DNA from: Qipengyuania_C sp046254955
GTDB taxonomy: Bacteria; Pseudomonadota; Alphaproteobacteria; Sphingomonadales; Sphingomonadaceae
NCBI RefSeq assembly: GCF_046254955.1
Contig: NZ_JBJXRG010000002.1
Location: forward strand, 372,001 to 436,000
Length of the DNA: 64,000 nt
Direction: 5' to 3'
Shown: positions 1-8,008 of the stretch, piece after piece
Numbering within the stretch: position 1 is the first letter of the stretch
Layout: each line of letters starts with the position of its first letter
Translations under genes and position numbers: made by a program
Notes under the pieces: model-generated
What the model was told of the DNA's origin: nothing
Seen by the model: the letters and a program-made list of their open reading frames with translations, nothing else
Databases searched by the model: none

Positions 1-768
1 CTTCGAACCGGCCCACCAGCGCACGTTGAAATTGACCGAGCTCGCGCCGAATTCCGAAGCAAAAATATCGATGCCCTTGGCCTTGTCGACCAGGTCGACG
101 CTCTCGACAGCCTGGCGAATGACATCTGCAGCATGATCGAGGTCAGTATCGTATGAAACGCCAGCCACCACATCGTGCCGGCGCTGGCTCTGGTCGGTCA
201 GGATTTCGACAGGATTCTTGAACAACATGGCGTTGGGGACGAGCGTCACTTCGCCCGACATGTCGCGTACATAAGTCTCGCGCAAGGTGATATGTTCAAC
301 CTTGCCCTTGATGCCTTCGCATTCGATCACGTCGCCGATCCGCATCTTCTCGCGCAGCATGATCAGCACGCCGGCGAGGAAATTCTCGAAGATGTCCTGA
401 AAGGCAAAGCCGATTGCAACGGCGCCAATACCAAGGCCCGCGATCAGGCTGCCGGGCGTCAGGCCGGGCATCACCACAATTGCTGCAATCATGATCCCGA
501 CAAGCCAGACCGCCAGCTTAACGATCGTCACAGCAAGCTTTTCGAGGCTTTCGCGAAAATCGGTCTTTTCGGTGACGCGCTTGACGAAACGAACGGCAAG
601 CTTTGCCACAAGCCAGGTAATGAACAGGATGACCAGCGCGATCGCCATACCGGGGAGGGCACGGATAAAGCCTTCTCCCATATCGACCAGCTGATCGGTC
701 AGCGTGGCCATCGTGTCTACATTCTGGTCGTATGTTTCGCCCGCGGGCGTCGTGTTATCGGCTTGCAT
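1..768 (-). CDS. MscS-family mechanosensitive channel (3' end outside window)
   Basis: The reverse strand is open from an ATG at 768 to the window edge, giving the first 256 residues of a small-conductance mechanosensitive channel. Three membrane segments are visible at about residues 37-57, 77-100 and 105-140. The last is the glycine/alanine-rich pore helix that runs into a conserved phenylalanine-rich turn (GFAFQDIFENFLAG), followed by a beta-rich MscS middle domain (about 145-200) containing LVPNAMLF. Such channels sit in the inner membrane and open on hypo-osmotic shock to release solutes. The start has a GAGGGG ribosome site just upstream. The C-terminus cannot be seen. The family call is firm; the exact paralogue is not. 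Confidence 0.85.
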   Translation of the reverse strand, partial: MQADNTTPAGETYDQNVDTMATLTDQLVDMGEGFIRALPGMAIALVILFITWLVAKLAVRFVKRVTEKTDFRESLEKLAVTIVKLAVWLVGIMIAAIVVMPGLTPGSLIAGLGIGAVAIGFAFQDIFENFLAGVLIMLREKMRIGDVIECEGIKGKVEHITLRETYVRDMSGEVTLVPNAMLFKNPVEILTDQSQRRHDVVAGVSYDTDLDHAADVIRQAVESVDLVDKAKGIDIFASEFGASSVNFNVRWWAGSK

Positions 769-818
769 TGATACCCCTCGTTTGCGTCATAACGAAGGAA
801 CCATGCAGAATGTTCCGA

Positions 819-1376
819 TCAGGCGCTTCCATGCTCCTGGCGAGCGATTTCGTGCAGCCAATCGGCGTGACGCGGAGCCTTCTTGGTCTCGCTCCACTCG
901 TCGAGCATCATCGGTGCGACTCGCTTGAGTTCGGCATACTGCTCGTCCGTACCGATATCGGCTGCCAGCTCCACCCGATGGCCGTTCGGGTCGAAGAAGT
1001 AGATCGACTTGAAAATGCCGTGGTGCGTGGGGCCTAGCACGTCGATCCCTTCGCTTTCGACATGAGTCTTTGCGGCCAGCAGTTCTTCTTCGCTCCCGAC
1101 ACGGAAAGCGAGATGCTGCACCCATTGCGGGGTGTTTTCATCGCGGCCCATGTCGGGCTGGTTGGGCAGTTCGAAGAAGGCGAGTACATTACCGTTCCCA
1201 GCGTCAAGGAAGACATGCATGTAGGGATCATATTCGCCCGTCGAAGGGACATGATCTTCGGCAAAGGCGGTGGTGTACTCCATGCCCAGCACACGCCCGT
1301 ACCATTCGACCGTCTCTTTCGCATCTTTGCAGCGATAAGCGGCGTGATGGATCCCTGATGGCTTGACCGCGCTCAT
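819..1376 (-). CDS. VOC-family (glyoxalase/dioxygenase fold) protein downstream of hppD
   Basis: This 185-residue protein has one vicinal-oxygen-chelate module: an N-terminal GIHHAAYRCKD strand with the first metal-type histidine, a middle QHLAFRV strand with a second, and a C-terminal FFDPNGHRVELA strand with the usual metal glutamate. It shares four bases (ATGA) with the end of hppD, so the two are one operon and probably translationally coupled. Its partner suggests a role in aromatic amino acid catabolism, but the substrate cannot be read from the sequence. Alternatives are an isomerase, glyoxalase-like enzyme or ring-cleavage dioxygenase. The last 40 residues are charged and lie outside the fold. 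Confidence 0.8.
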   Translation of the reverse strand: MSAVKPSGIHHAAYRCKDAKETVEWYGRVLGMEYTTAFAEDHVPSTGEYDPYMHVFLDAGNGNVLAFFELPNQPDMGRDENTPQWVQHLAFRVGSEEELLAAKTHVESEGIDVLGPTHHGIFKSIYFFDPNGHRVELAADIGTDEQYAELKRVAPMMLDEWSETKKAPRHADWLHEIARQEHGSA

Positions 1377-2479
1377 TCGGCCGGCTCCTTGTCTTCCACT
1401 TCGAGTACGCCGCGCTTGATCTGGTCACGTTCCATGCTTTCGAACAGTGCCTTGAAGTTGCCTTCGCCGAAGCCTTCATCGCCTTTGCGCTGGATAAACT
1501 CGAAGAAGACGGGCCCCACCTGTGCCTCGGCAAAGATCTGCAGCAGGAGGCGAGGCTGTCCCCCCTCGGTCGTGCCATCTAGCAGGATACCGCGCACCTT
1601 GAGTTCGTCCACGTTCTCGCCGTGGCCGGGCAGGCGTTCGCCCAGCATTTCATAGTAGGTTTCGGGCGGTGCGGTCATGAAGGGGACGCCGAATTCCTTG
1701 AGCCGGTCCCAGCATGCAGGGAGGTCATCGCAGATGAGGGCAATGTGCTGGATGCCTTCGCCGTTGAATTCGCGCAGGAACTCTTCGATCTGGCCCTTGC
1801 CGCCTTCGCCTTCCTCATTGAGCGGGATACGGATCTTCCCATCGGGCGCGGTGAGCGCCTTGGAAGTGAGTCCGGTATATTCGCCTTTGATGTCGAAGAA
1901 GCGGATTTCCTGGAAGTTGAAGAGCGTTTCATAATAGTCCGCCCAATACTTCATCCGCCCGGTGTAGACGTTGTGCGTGAGGTGATCGATCAGTTTGAAA
2001 CCGGCGCCTTCGGGATGTTTCTCGACGCCGGGCAGGTATTCAAAATCGATCTCGTAGATCGATAGACCTTCACCGTCTTCGTCCTCGTAGCGGTCGACAA
2101 GATAGAGGATCGCGCCGCCAATTCCACGAATAGCCGGGATGCGCAGCTCCATGGGGCCCGGTTCGTTTCGCACAGGCTCTGCGCCTTGGTCCATCAGGTG
2201 ATCCCAGGCCTTTTGGGCGTCGCGCACGCGGAAGGCCATGCCGCAGGCCGAGGGACCATGTTCGCGCGCAAAATACCAGGCTGCGCTTTTCGGTTCATAG
2301 TTGGCAATCAAGTTGATCGCTCCTTGACGCCACAGATGCACGTCCTTGGAACGATGTGTCGCGACATGGGTGAATCCCATAGCCTGGAACACCGGTTCAA
2401 GCTGGCCCTTTTCGGGCGCACAAAATTCGACAAACTCGAAGCCGTCGAGACCGGCGGGATTTTCGAACAGGTCGGGCAT
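1373..2479 (-). CDS. hppD: 4-hydroxyphenylpyruvate dioxygenase
   Basis: The enzyme converts 4-hydroxyphenylpyruvate to homogentisate in tyrosine degradation, using Fe(II) and O2. The 368 residues match the family length and consist of two VOC modules. The iron ligands can be placed at H166 (in LIDHLTHNV), H245 (in GIQHIAL) and E327 (in VFFEFIQR), with the spacing of the Pseudomonas enzyme. The C-terminal GFGEGNFKALFES signature is intact. It overlaps the following VOC gene by ATGA. A perfect palindrome lies 23-40 bases in front of the ATG and may be its operator. Homogentisate dioxygenase and fumarylacetoacetase are not in this window. Confidence 0.96.
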   Translation of the reverse strand: MPDLFENPAGLDGFEFVEFCAPEKGQLEPVFQAMGFTHVATHRSKDVHLWRQGAINLIANYEPKSAAWYFAREHGPSACGMAFRVRDAQKAWDHLMDQGAEPVRNEPGPMELRIPAIRGIGGAILYLVDRYEDEDGEGLSIYEIDFEYLPGVEKHPEGAGFKLIDHLTHNVYTGRMKYWADYYETLFNFQEIRFFDIKGEYTGLTSKALTAPDGKIRIPLNEEGEGGKGQIEEFLREFNGEGIQHIALICDDLPACWDRLKEFGVPFMTAPPETYYEMLGERLPGHGENVDELKVRGILLDGTTEGGQPRLLLQIFAEAQVGPVFFEFIQRKGDEGFGEGNFKALFESMERDQIKRGVLEVEDKEPAE

Positions 2480-2501
2480 AATCGATCACTCTTTCGCAAG
2501 G

Positions 2502-2519
2502 TAGTTTCTAATGAAACTA
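2502..2519. promoter_or_regulatory. Perfect palindrome upstream of hppD, putative operator
   Basis: TAGTTTC-TAAT-GAAACTA is a perfect inverted repeat with 7-base arms and a 4-base spacer, centred about 32 bases before the hppD ATG in the divergent hppD/VOC intergenic region. Its symmetry and size suit a dimeric repressor such as a MarR-type protein. No regulator gene lies next to it in this window. The palindrome is seen directly; the operator role is inference. Confidence 0.5.
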
Positions 2520-2632
2520 TATAGAGACGAGGCGCCTATTTGTAAAGCGAGTCGCATGGGCACAGGTTCCATGACAACTGTCCATTGTTCACCACTCGCG
2601 AACTGTGCATGATGGCTTCAAGGGAGACATCG

Positions 2633-3154
2633 ATGATCAAGACGAAAGGTATCAATCACATCGCGCTCGTCTGCCGTGATATGAAGGAAACCGTCCAGTT
2701 CTATACTGAAGTGCTCAGGATGCCGCTGTTCAAGACCGTCCAGCTGCCCGATGGCGGGCAACACTTCTTCTTCGATTGCGGCGGCGGGGCGAGCGTCGCA
2801 TTTTTCTGGTGGAAGGACGCACCGGCACCAGCACCCGGCATCGCCTCGGTCAAACATTTTCCGATGGATGCAAAGACGGCGGTGGGCTCGATGAACCACT
2901 TGGCTTTCGACATGGAGGAGGCTGAACTCGAGGCGACGATCGAGCGGCTGAAGGAGGCCGGGGTTCCGCACACGCCTGTCGTGGTCAACCATGATGACAG
3001 CCCCGGCGGCGTGGCGCAGGAAAACCATGACGGCGTATTCGTCCGATCGGTTTATTTCACCGATCCCAATGGGATCATGCTGGAGTTTGCCGCGACAACT
3101 AAGGAATTCGGACCGGATGACGTCGCCCACGAACCGGCAACGATAGAGGCCTGA
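2633..3154 (+). CDS. VOC-family protein, first gene of a VOC/CMD/acyl-CoA dehydrogenase cluster
   Basis: This 173-residue protein has a single glyoxalase/dioxygenase-type fold: GINHIALVCRDM at the N-terminus, MNHLAFDM in the middle and YFTDPNGIMLEFA at the C-terminus, giving two histidines and a glutamate of metal-site type. The ATG at 2633 was chosen because AGGGAGA lies five bases upstream; an earlier start at 2585 has no such site. It is transcribed away from hppD and followed four bases later by a carboxymuconolactone-decarboxylase-like gene. A catabolic role is likely from the neighbours; the substrate is unknown. Confidence 0.8.
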   Translation: MIKTKGINHIALVCRDMKETVQFYTEVLRMPLFKTVQLPDGGQHFFFDCGGGASVAFFWWKDAPAPAPGIASVKHFPMDAKTAVGSMNHLAFDMEEAELEATIERLKEAGVPHTPVVVNHDDSPGGVAQENHDGVFVRSVYFTDPNGIMLEFAATTKEFGPDDVAHEPATIEA

Positions 3155-3158
3155 ACCG

Positions 3159-3794
3159 ATGCCAAGACTACGCGAAGTACCCCGCGACGAAGCGGACAAG
3201 GATGTTGCCCTGCCGCTGTACAATCTGCTGTTCGGCGAGCGCGATCCCGTTGCCGATCCGGGCACCGACACGGGCACTCCAGGCGACTGGTGGACTGTCT
3301 TCGCCAATTCGCCCGACACGCTCAAGCATGCCGCGCAGGGCTTCGCCTATTATCGCAGCCCTGATCGCGAACTCGATCCGGTGCTGCGCGAGCTGGGCCA
3401 GACCTGGGCCGGGTATGCCACCGGGAGCCAGTTTGTATTCTCGCAGCATTGCAAAAGCCTGCGCGGGCTAGGCGTTTCCGAGGAGAAGATTGCCGCAATT
3501 CCAAGCTGGCAGACCGCCGATTGTTTTGGCGGACGCGAGCGCATGGTGCTGGCCTATGCCGACAGGCTGGTCACGCATCGCGGACGAGTGCCCGATGAAC
3601 TGTTCGCGCAGCTCAAGGCCGAATTCTCCGAGGTCGAGATACTTGAACTTACCTATATCACCTGCCTCTATGACATGCATGCGGTGATGAGTAAGGCGCT
3701 GCGCACCGAATTTGATGATCGCGATGACCCGATTGTCGAAGTGGCGGCACCCGAAGGTTTCTCGGCCACCGATTTCCTCGATACCGGTAGATAG
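3159..3794 (+). CDS. Carboxymuconolactone decarboxylase-like (AhpD-fold) protein
   Basis: The 211-residue, mainly helical protein resembles the CMD/AhpD fold. The core is around residues 80-180, with the pattern GSQFVFSQHCKSLRGLG (C98) and ELTYITCLYDMHAVMSKAL. The paired CxxC of true AhpD peroxidase partners is absent; only one cysteine sits at that place, so thiol-peroxidase activity is unlikely. It lies between the VOC and acyl-CoA dehydrogenase genes with gaps of four and five bases, so the three form an operon. A decarboxylase or hydrolase-type role in a ring- or side-chain degradation route fits, but this is inferred from context. Confidence 0.7.
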   Translation: MPRLREVPRDEADKDVALPLYNLLFGERDPVADPGTDTGTPGDWWTVFANSPDTLKHAAQGFAYYRSPDRELDPVLRELGQTWAGYATGSQFVFSQHCKSLRGLGVSEEKIAAIPSWQTADCFGGRERMVLAYADRLVTHRGRVPDELFAQLKAEFSEVEILELTYITCLYDMHAVMSKALRTEFDDRDDPIVEVAAPEGFSATDFLDTGR

Positions 3795-3799
3795 ATTTC

Positions 3800-4960
3800 A
3801 TGAGCGAGAATGAAGAACTGGCGGAGATCCGCCGCGCTGTCGCTTCGCTGTGTGCGGACTTTCCGGGCGAGTATTGGCGCGAGAAGGACCGCGAGCGTGA
3901 GTATCCGTCGGAATTCGTCGATGCGCTGACCAAGTCCGGCTTCCTCGCTGCGTTGATCCCCGAAGAGTTCGGCGGAAGCGGTCTCAATCTCGATGCGGCA
4001 GCCGTGATCATGGAAGAAATCCAGGCGCAGGGCTGCAACGGCGCTTCGGCGCATGCGCAGATGTACATCATGAACACGCTCCTGCGCTATGGCAGCGAAG
4101 AGCAGAAGGCCGAATACCTTCCCAAGATCGCCAGCGGCGAATTACGCTTGCAGGCCTTCGGCGTATCCGAGCCGACCAGCGGCACCGACACCCTTTCGCT
4201 CAAGACCCGCGCCGTGCGCGACGGCGATGAATACGTCATCAACGGGCAGAAAATCTGGACGAGCAGGGCGGAATATTCCGATCTCATGTTGCTGCTCGCG
4301 CGAACAACCCCGCGAGAGGAAGCCGCGAGCAAGACCGAAGGCCTCTCAATCTTCCTCGTGGATATGCGCGCCGCGCGCGAGGCCGGCGGAATGACGATCA
4401 AGCCGATCCGCACAATGATGAATCACTCCACCACCGAGGTGTTCTTCGATGACCTGCGCATTCCAGCATCGGCATTGATAGGCGAGGAGGGGAAGGGCTT
4501 CCGCTACATCCTCTCCGGCATGAACGCAGAGCGCGTGTTGATCGCCGCCGAATGCATTGGGGATGCCAAGTGGTTCATCGAGAAGGCGGTGGAATACTCA
4601 AAGGATCGCAGCGTTTTCAAACGCCCGATCGGCCAGAACCAGGGCGTGCAGTTCCCGATCGCGCGCTGCTATGCCCAGATGCGCGCCGCCGAATTGATGG
4701 TGCATCACGCAGCGCAGGTTTACGATGAAGGCGGCAATCCGGGCGAGGAAGCCAACATGGCCAAGCTGCTCGCCAGCGAAGCGAGCTGGGCGGCGGCAGA
4801 TATGTGCGTGCAAACGCATGGCGGCTTCGGGTTTGCTGAGGAATACGATGTCGAGCGGAAATTCCGCGAAGCTCGGCTTTATACGGTCGCGCCGATCTCG
4901 ACCAACTTGATCCTTAGCTACCTGGCCGAACACGTGCTCGGATTGCCGCGTTCTTACTGA
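3800..4960 (+). CDS. Acyl-CoA dehydrogenase family protein
   Basis: This 386-residue flavoprotein should oxidise an acyl-CoA thioester at the alpha-beta bond and pass electrons to ETF. Seen are the N-terminal helical domain, the FAD-binding FGVSEPTSGTD and INGQKIWTS strands (about 120-155), and the C-terminal signature QTHGGFGFAEEYDVERKFRE. At the position of the classical catalytic glutamate near the C-terminus it has P365 (in YTVAPISTN). An alternative base is E244 in GMNAERVLIAAE, aligned with the helix-G glutamate of isovaleryl- and long-chain acyl-CoA dehydrogenases. Last gene of the VOC/CMD/ACAD cluster; the substrate may be branched or aromatic-derived, which is inference. Confidence 0.88.
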   Translation: MSENEELAEIRRAVASLCADFPGEYWREKDREREYPSEFVDALTKSGFLAALIPEEFGGSGLNLDAAAVIMEEIQAQGCNGASAHAQMYIMNTLLRYGSEEQKAEYLPKIASGELRLQAFGVSEPTSGTDTLSLKTRAVRDGDEYVINGQKIWTSRAEYSDLMLLLARTTPREEAASKTEGLSIFLVDMRAAREAGGMTIKPIRTMMNHSTTEVFFDDLRIPASALIGEEGKGFRYILSGMNAERVLIAAECIGDAKWFIEKAVEYSKDRSVFKRPIGQNQGVQFPIARCYAQMRAAELMVHHAAQVYDEGGNPGEEANMAKLLASEASWAAADMCVQTHGGFGFAEEYDVERKFREARLYTVAPISTNLILSYLAEHVLGLPRSY

Positions 4961-5013
4961 TTCCAGCGCAGAATCACTTGCTTTCCGGCGTTAACCATGA
5001 TTCAAACGGATTC

Positions 5014-5337
5014 GTGACGCGAGAGGGACATACTTTTAGTACCGGGCGGGAAAAACGCGTGCAGTTTGCCGCGCTTGGACTGCTGCTGCTGATGGGCGGG
5101 TTGGCAATTGCCGGCCCTGCCGGTCTTCTGGCGTGGAGCGAAAACCTGCGCCTTCTTGACCAGCGCAATAGCCAGATTGCCGTGCTTGAAGAGCAGCGGG
5201 CCGCACTCAAGAACCGCGTCGCCTTGCTCGATCCGAACAATGCAGACCCCGATCTTGTCGGCGAGTTGCTGCGCGGCAACCTCAATTTCGTCCATCCCGA
5301 CGAAGTGGTTATCGCGCTGGAACCGCAGCCCGAATAG
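5014..5337 (+). CDS. ftsB: FtsB/DivIC-like septum formation initiator
   Basis: A short protein with one membrane segment (AALGLLLLMGGLAIAGPAGLLAW), then a coiled coil (NSQIAVLEEQRAALKNRV) and a C-terminal NADPDLVGELLRGNLNFV segment typical of FtsB/DivIC. FtsB joins FtsL and FtsQ in the division-site complex. The start is uncertain: a GTG at 5014 gives 107 residues and a normal N-terminus, while a TTG at 4978 (119 residues) and a GTG at 5059 in frame are alternatives; none has a strong ribosome site. Position just before pdhA-pdhB is the usual alphaproteobacterial order and supports the call. Confidence 0.8.
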   Translation: MTREGHTFSTGREKRVQFAALGLLLLMGGLAIAGPAGLLAWSENLRLLDQRNSQIAVLEEQRAALKNRVALLDPNNADPDLVGELLRGNLNFVHPDEVVIALEPQPE

Positions 5338-5397
5338 CACCCAGGCGCAAGTTCGCGCTGCACTAGCGCAAATTGATTGCACACAAGGCTGATTTAA

Positions 5398-5426
5398 TTG
5401 CGCTGATAGCGTTCATGCGATTATAG
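5398..5426 (+). promoter_or_regulatory. Candidate sigma-70-type promoter for pdhAB
   Basis: TTGCGC at 5398-5403 and TTATAG at 5421-5426 are separated by exactly 17 bases and lie about 50 bases before the pdhA start, in the 141-base gap after ftsB. This fits a housekeeping promoter with a short leader. It was read by eye; no transcription start is known. Confidence 0.4.
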
Positions 5427-5478
5427 CCCTTTTGAATTTCCGCCTCCCCAGGCCTCACACAAACCCAAGGAGCCCGCT

Positions 5479-6558
5479 TTGGCCAAGACCGCCAAAACGC
5501 GCAAAGCGAAGAGCAAGAGTGCTGCGAGCGATGATAGCGATTTCGTCCTGCACAGCCTCCAGGAAGAATACGACAAGAACCGTCGCTTTGATGCCAGCGA
5601 AGAGCAGATGCTCGCTTTTTATGAGCAGATGCTGCTTATCCGCCGCTTCGAGGAAAAGGCGGGCCAGCTCTATGGTCTCGGCCTCATCGGCGGATTCTGT
5701 CACCTTTATATCGGTCAGGAAGCGGTTGCAATCGGGCTTCAGTCCGCGCTCGACAATGACAAGGATAGCGTGATCACCGGTTACCGCGATCACGGCCACA
5801 TGCTCGCCTATGGCATCGATCCGAAAGTTATCATGGCCGAACTGACGGGGCGCCAAGCCGGTATCTCGAAAGGCAAGGGCGGCTCGATGCACATGTTCAG
5901 CACCGAGCATAAATTTTACGGCGGACACGGAATTGTCGGCGCGCAGGTAGCACTTGGCGGCGGTCTCGCTCTCGCGCACAAGTACAACGAAGATGGCGGT
6001 ATCTGCCTCGCCTATTTCGGGGACGGTGCGGCGAACCAGGGCCAGGTCTACGAGACCTTCAACATGGCGGCGCTGTGGAACCTTCCGATCGTATTCGTGG
6101 TCGAAGACAACCAGTACGCCATGGGCACGGCGACCAAGCGCAGCTCGGCAGAAACCCGTTTCTACCGTCGCGGCACAGCGTTTCGCATTCCGGGTATGGA
6201 AGTGAATGGCATGGACGTACTCGAGGTACGCCAGGCCGCAGAACTGGCTTTCAAGCACGTGCGCGAGGGCAATGGCCCTGTGCTGATGGAGTGCAATACC
6301 TATCGCTATCGCGGACACTCGATGTCCGACCCCGCGAAGTATCGGACGCGCGAAGAAGTGCAGGAACAGCGAGATCATCACGATCCGATCGAAGGGCTGA
6401 AGAAAACCCTGATCGAGAAGGGCAAGTCCGAGGATGATCTGAAGGCGATCGACAAGGGCATCCGCGCCACCGTTTCCGAAGCGGCCGACTTCGCCGAAAA
6501 CTCGCCCGAGCCGGAAGCCAGCGAACTCTACACCGATGTATTGGTGGAGGAGTATTGA
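5479..6558 (+). CDS. pdhA: Pyruvate dehydrogenase E1 component, alpha subunit
   Basis: The E1 alpha subunit binds thiamine diphosphate and, with E1 beta, decarboxylates pyruvate and acetylates the E2 lipoyl group. The 359 residues hold the ThDP motif, starting FGDGAANQGQVYE and ending about 30 residues later at VVEDNQYAMGT, and the phosphorylation-loop-like YRYRGHSMSDP. The start is a TTG: AAGGAG at 5467-5472 is six bases before it, and no ATG fits. The first 25 residues are lysine-rich. pdhB follows after three bases. E2 and E3 genes lie about 38 kb away on the other strand. Confidence 0.95.
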   Translation: MAKTAKTRKAKSKSAASDDSDFVLHSLQEEYDKNRRFDASEEQMLAFYEQMLLIRRFEEKAGQLYGLGLIGGFCHLYIGQEAVAIGLQSALDNDKDSVITGYRDHGHMLAYGIDPKVIMAELTGRQAGISKGKGGSMHMFSTEHKFYGGHGIVGAQVALGGGLALAHKYNEDGGICLAYFGDGAANQGQVYETFNMAALWNLPIVFVVEDNQYAMGTATKRSSAETRFYRRGTAFRIPGMEVNGMDVLEVRQAAELAFKHVREGNGPVLMECNTYRYRGHSMSDPAKYRTREEVQEQRDHHDPIEGLKKTLIEKGKSEDDLKAIDKGIRATVSEAADFAENSPEPEASELYTDVLVEEY

Positions 6559-6561
6559 GCC

Positions 6562-7956
6562 ATGGCAATTGAACTCAAGATGCCCGCGCTTTCTCCAACA
6601 ATGGAAGAAGGCACACTCGCCAAGTGGCTCAAGCAGGAAGGCGACGAAATCATCTCTGGTGACATCATCGCCGAGATCGAAACCGACAAGGCCACAATGG
6701 AATTCGAAGCGGTCGACGAAGGCACGCTTGGCAAGATCCTCGTGGCTGAAGGCACCGAGAATGTCGCGGTCGGCACCGTGATCGCGATGCTGGCAGAAGA
6801 CGGTGAAGATGTATCCGACGTCGAAGCGTCACCAGCTCCTGATGCTTCGGACGAGGTCGAAGACGTTCCGGGCGAGGGCAAGGATGTCGGACGCGAACCC
6901 AGCAAAGCCGAGATCACCAAGCCAGAGAGCCAGGCTCGTCCGGCCGATCCGGAAGTACCCGAAGGGACCGGCATGAGTTCGGTAACTGTCCGCGAAGCCT
7001 TGCGCGACGCAATGGCGGAGGAAATGCGCGCCGACGAACGTGTTTTCGTGATGGGCGAGGAAGTTGCAGAGTATCAGGGTGCCTACAAAGTCACCCAGGG
7101 CCTGCTCGACGAATTCGGCCCAAAGCGCGTGATCGACACCCCGATCACCGAGTACGGTTTCGCCGGCATCGGCACAGGTGCTGCGATGGGCGGCCTGCGT
7201 CCGATTGTCGAGTTCATGACGTTCAACTTCGCCATGCAGGCGATCGATCACATCATCAATTCAGCGGCCAAGACCAATTACATGTCGGGCGGCCAGATGC
7301 GTTGTCCGGTGGTATTCCGCGGTCCCAACGGCGCGGCGAGCCGTGTTGGCGCTCAGCACAGCCAGAATTACGGACCATGGTATGCGAGCGTGCCGGGCCT
7401 GATTGTGATCGCACCCTACGACAGCGCCGATGCCAAAGGTCTCTTGAAGGCCGCAATCCGCACCGAAGACCCGGTCGTATTTCTCGAGAACGAACTGGTT
7501 TACGGACGCAGCTTCGAAGTCCCGGATATCGACGATTACGTATTGCCGATCGGTAAGGCACGGATCGTGCGCGAAGGCAGCGATGTTACGATCGTCAGCT
7601 ATTCGATCGGCGTCGGGCTGGCGCTTGAAGCTGCGGAAGAACTGGCAAGCGAAGGGATTGATGCCGAAATCATCGACCTGCGCACGCTACGCCCACTCGA
7701 TAAGGAAGCCATCCTGACTTCGCTCGCCAAGACCAATCGTCTTGTCATCGCCGAAGAGGGCTGGCCGACTTGCTCGATTGCATCCGAAGTGATCGCTATC
7801 TGCATGGAGGACGGCTTCGATGACCTTGATGCGCCGGTCATGCGCGTGTGCAACGAAGACGTTCCGCTGCCCTATGCTGCGAACCTTGAGAAGCTGGCGC
7901 TGATCGACTCCGCGCGGATCGTCCAGGCAGCCAAGAAGGTGTGCTACGTCGACTGA
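6562..7956 (+). CDS. pdhB: Pyruvate dehydrogenase E1 component, beta subunit, with N-terminal lipoyl domain
   Basis: This 464-residue E1 beta carries an extra lipoyl domain (residues 1-80) with the lipoyl-lysine motif ETDKATME (K43), then an acidic/proline linker (about 85-135), then the transketolase-like E1 beta core starting SSVTVREALRDAMAEEM. Lipoylated E1 beta is known in several alphaproteobacteria, so this is a family trait. The lipoyl domain is close in sequence to the one on the E2 gene at 47.6 kb. The enzyme works with pdhA, pdhC and lpd to make acetyl-CoA. Confidence 0.95.
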   Translation: MAIELKMPALSPTMEEGTLAKWLKQEGDEIISGDIIAEIETDKATMEFEAVDEGTLGKILVAEGTENVAVGTVIAMLAEDGEDVSDVEASPAPDASDEVEDVPGEGKDVGREPSKAEITKPESQARPADPEVPEGTGMSSVTVREALRDAMAEEMRADERVFVMGEEVAEYQGAYKVTQGLLDEFGPKRVIDTPITEYGFAGIGTGAAMGGLRPIVEFMTFNFAMQAIDHIINSAAKTNYMSGGQMRCPVVFRGPNGAASRVGAQHSQNYGPWYASVPGLIVIAPYDSADAKGLLKAAIRTEDPVVFLENELVYGRSFEVPDIDDYVLPIGKARIVREGSDVTIVSYSIGVGLALEAAEELASEGIDAEIIDLRTLRPLDKEAILTSLAKTNRLVIAEEGWPTCSIASEVIAICMEDGFDDLDAPVMRVCNEDVPLPYAANLEKLALIDSARIVQAAKKVCYVD

Positions 7957-8008
7957 GGTCAATCTTGACCATCTGACCGAGGATCTTGCCGCTGAGAAGC
8001 AAGTCGCA

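Noticed and set aside
175..771. 198-residue open frame on the plus strand
   Set aside because: It is opposite the MscS-family gene, whose membrane segments and pore helix are clear.
5455..6381. 308-residue minus-strand frame
   Set aside because: Antisense of pdhA; histidine-rich nonsense composition and no ribosome site.
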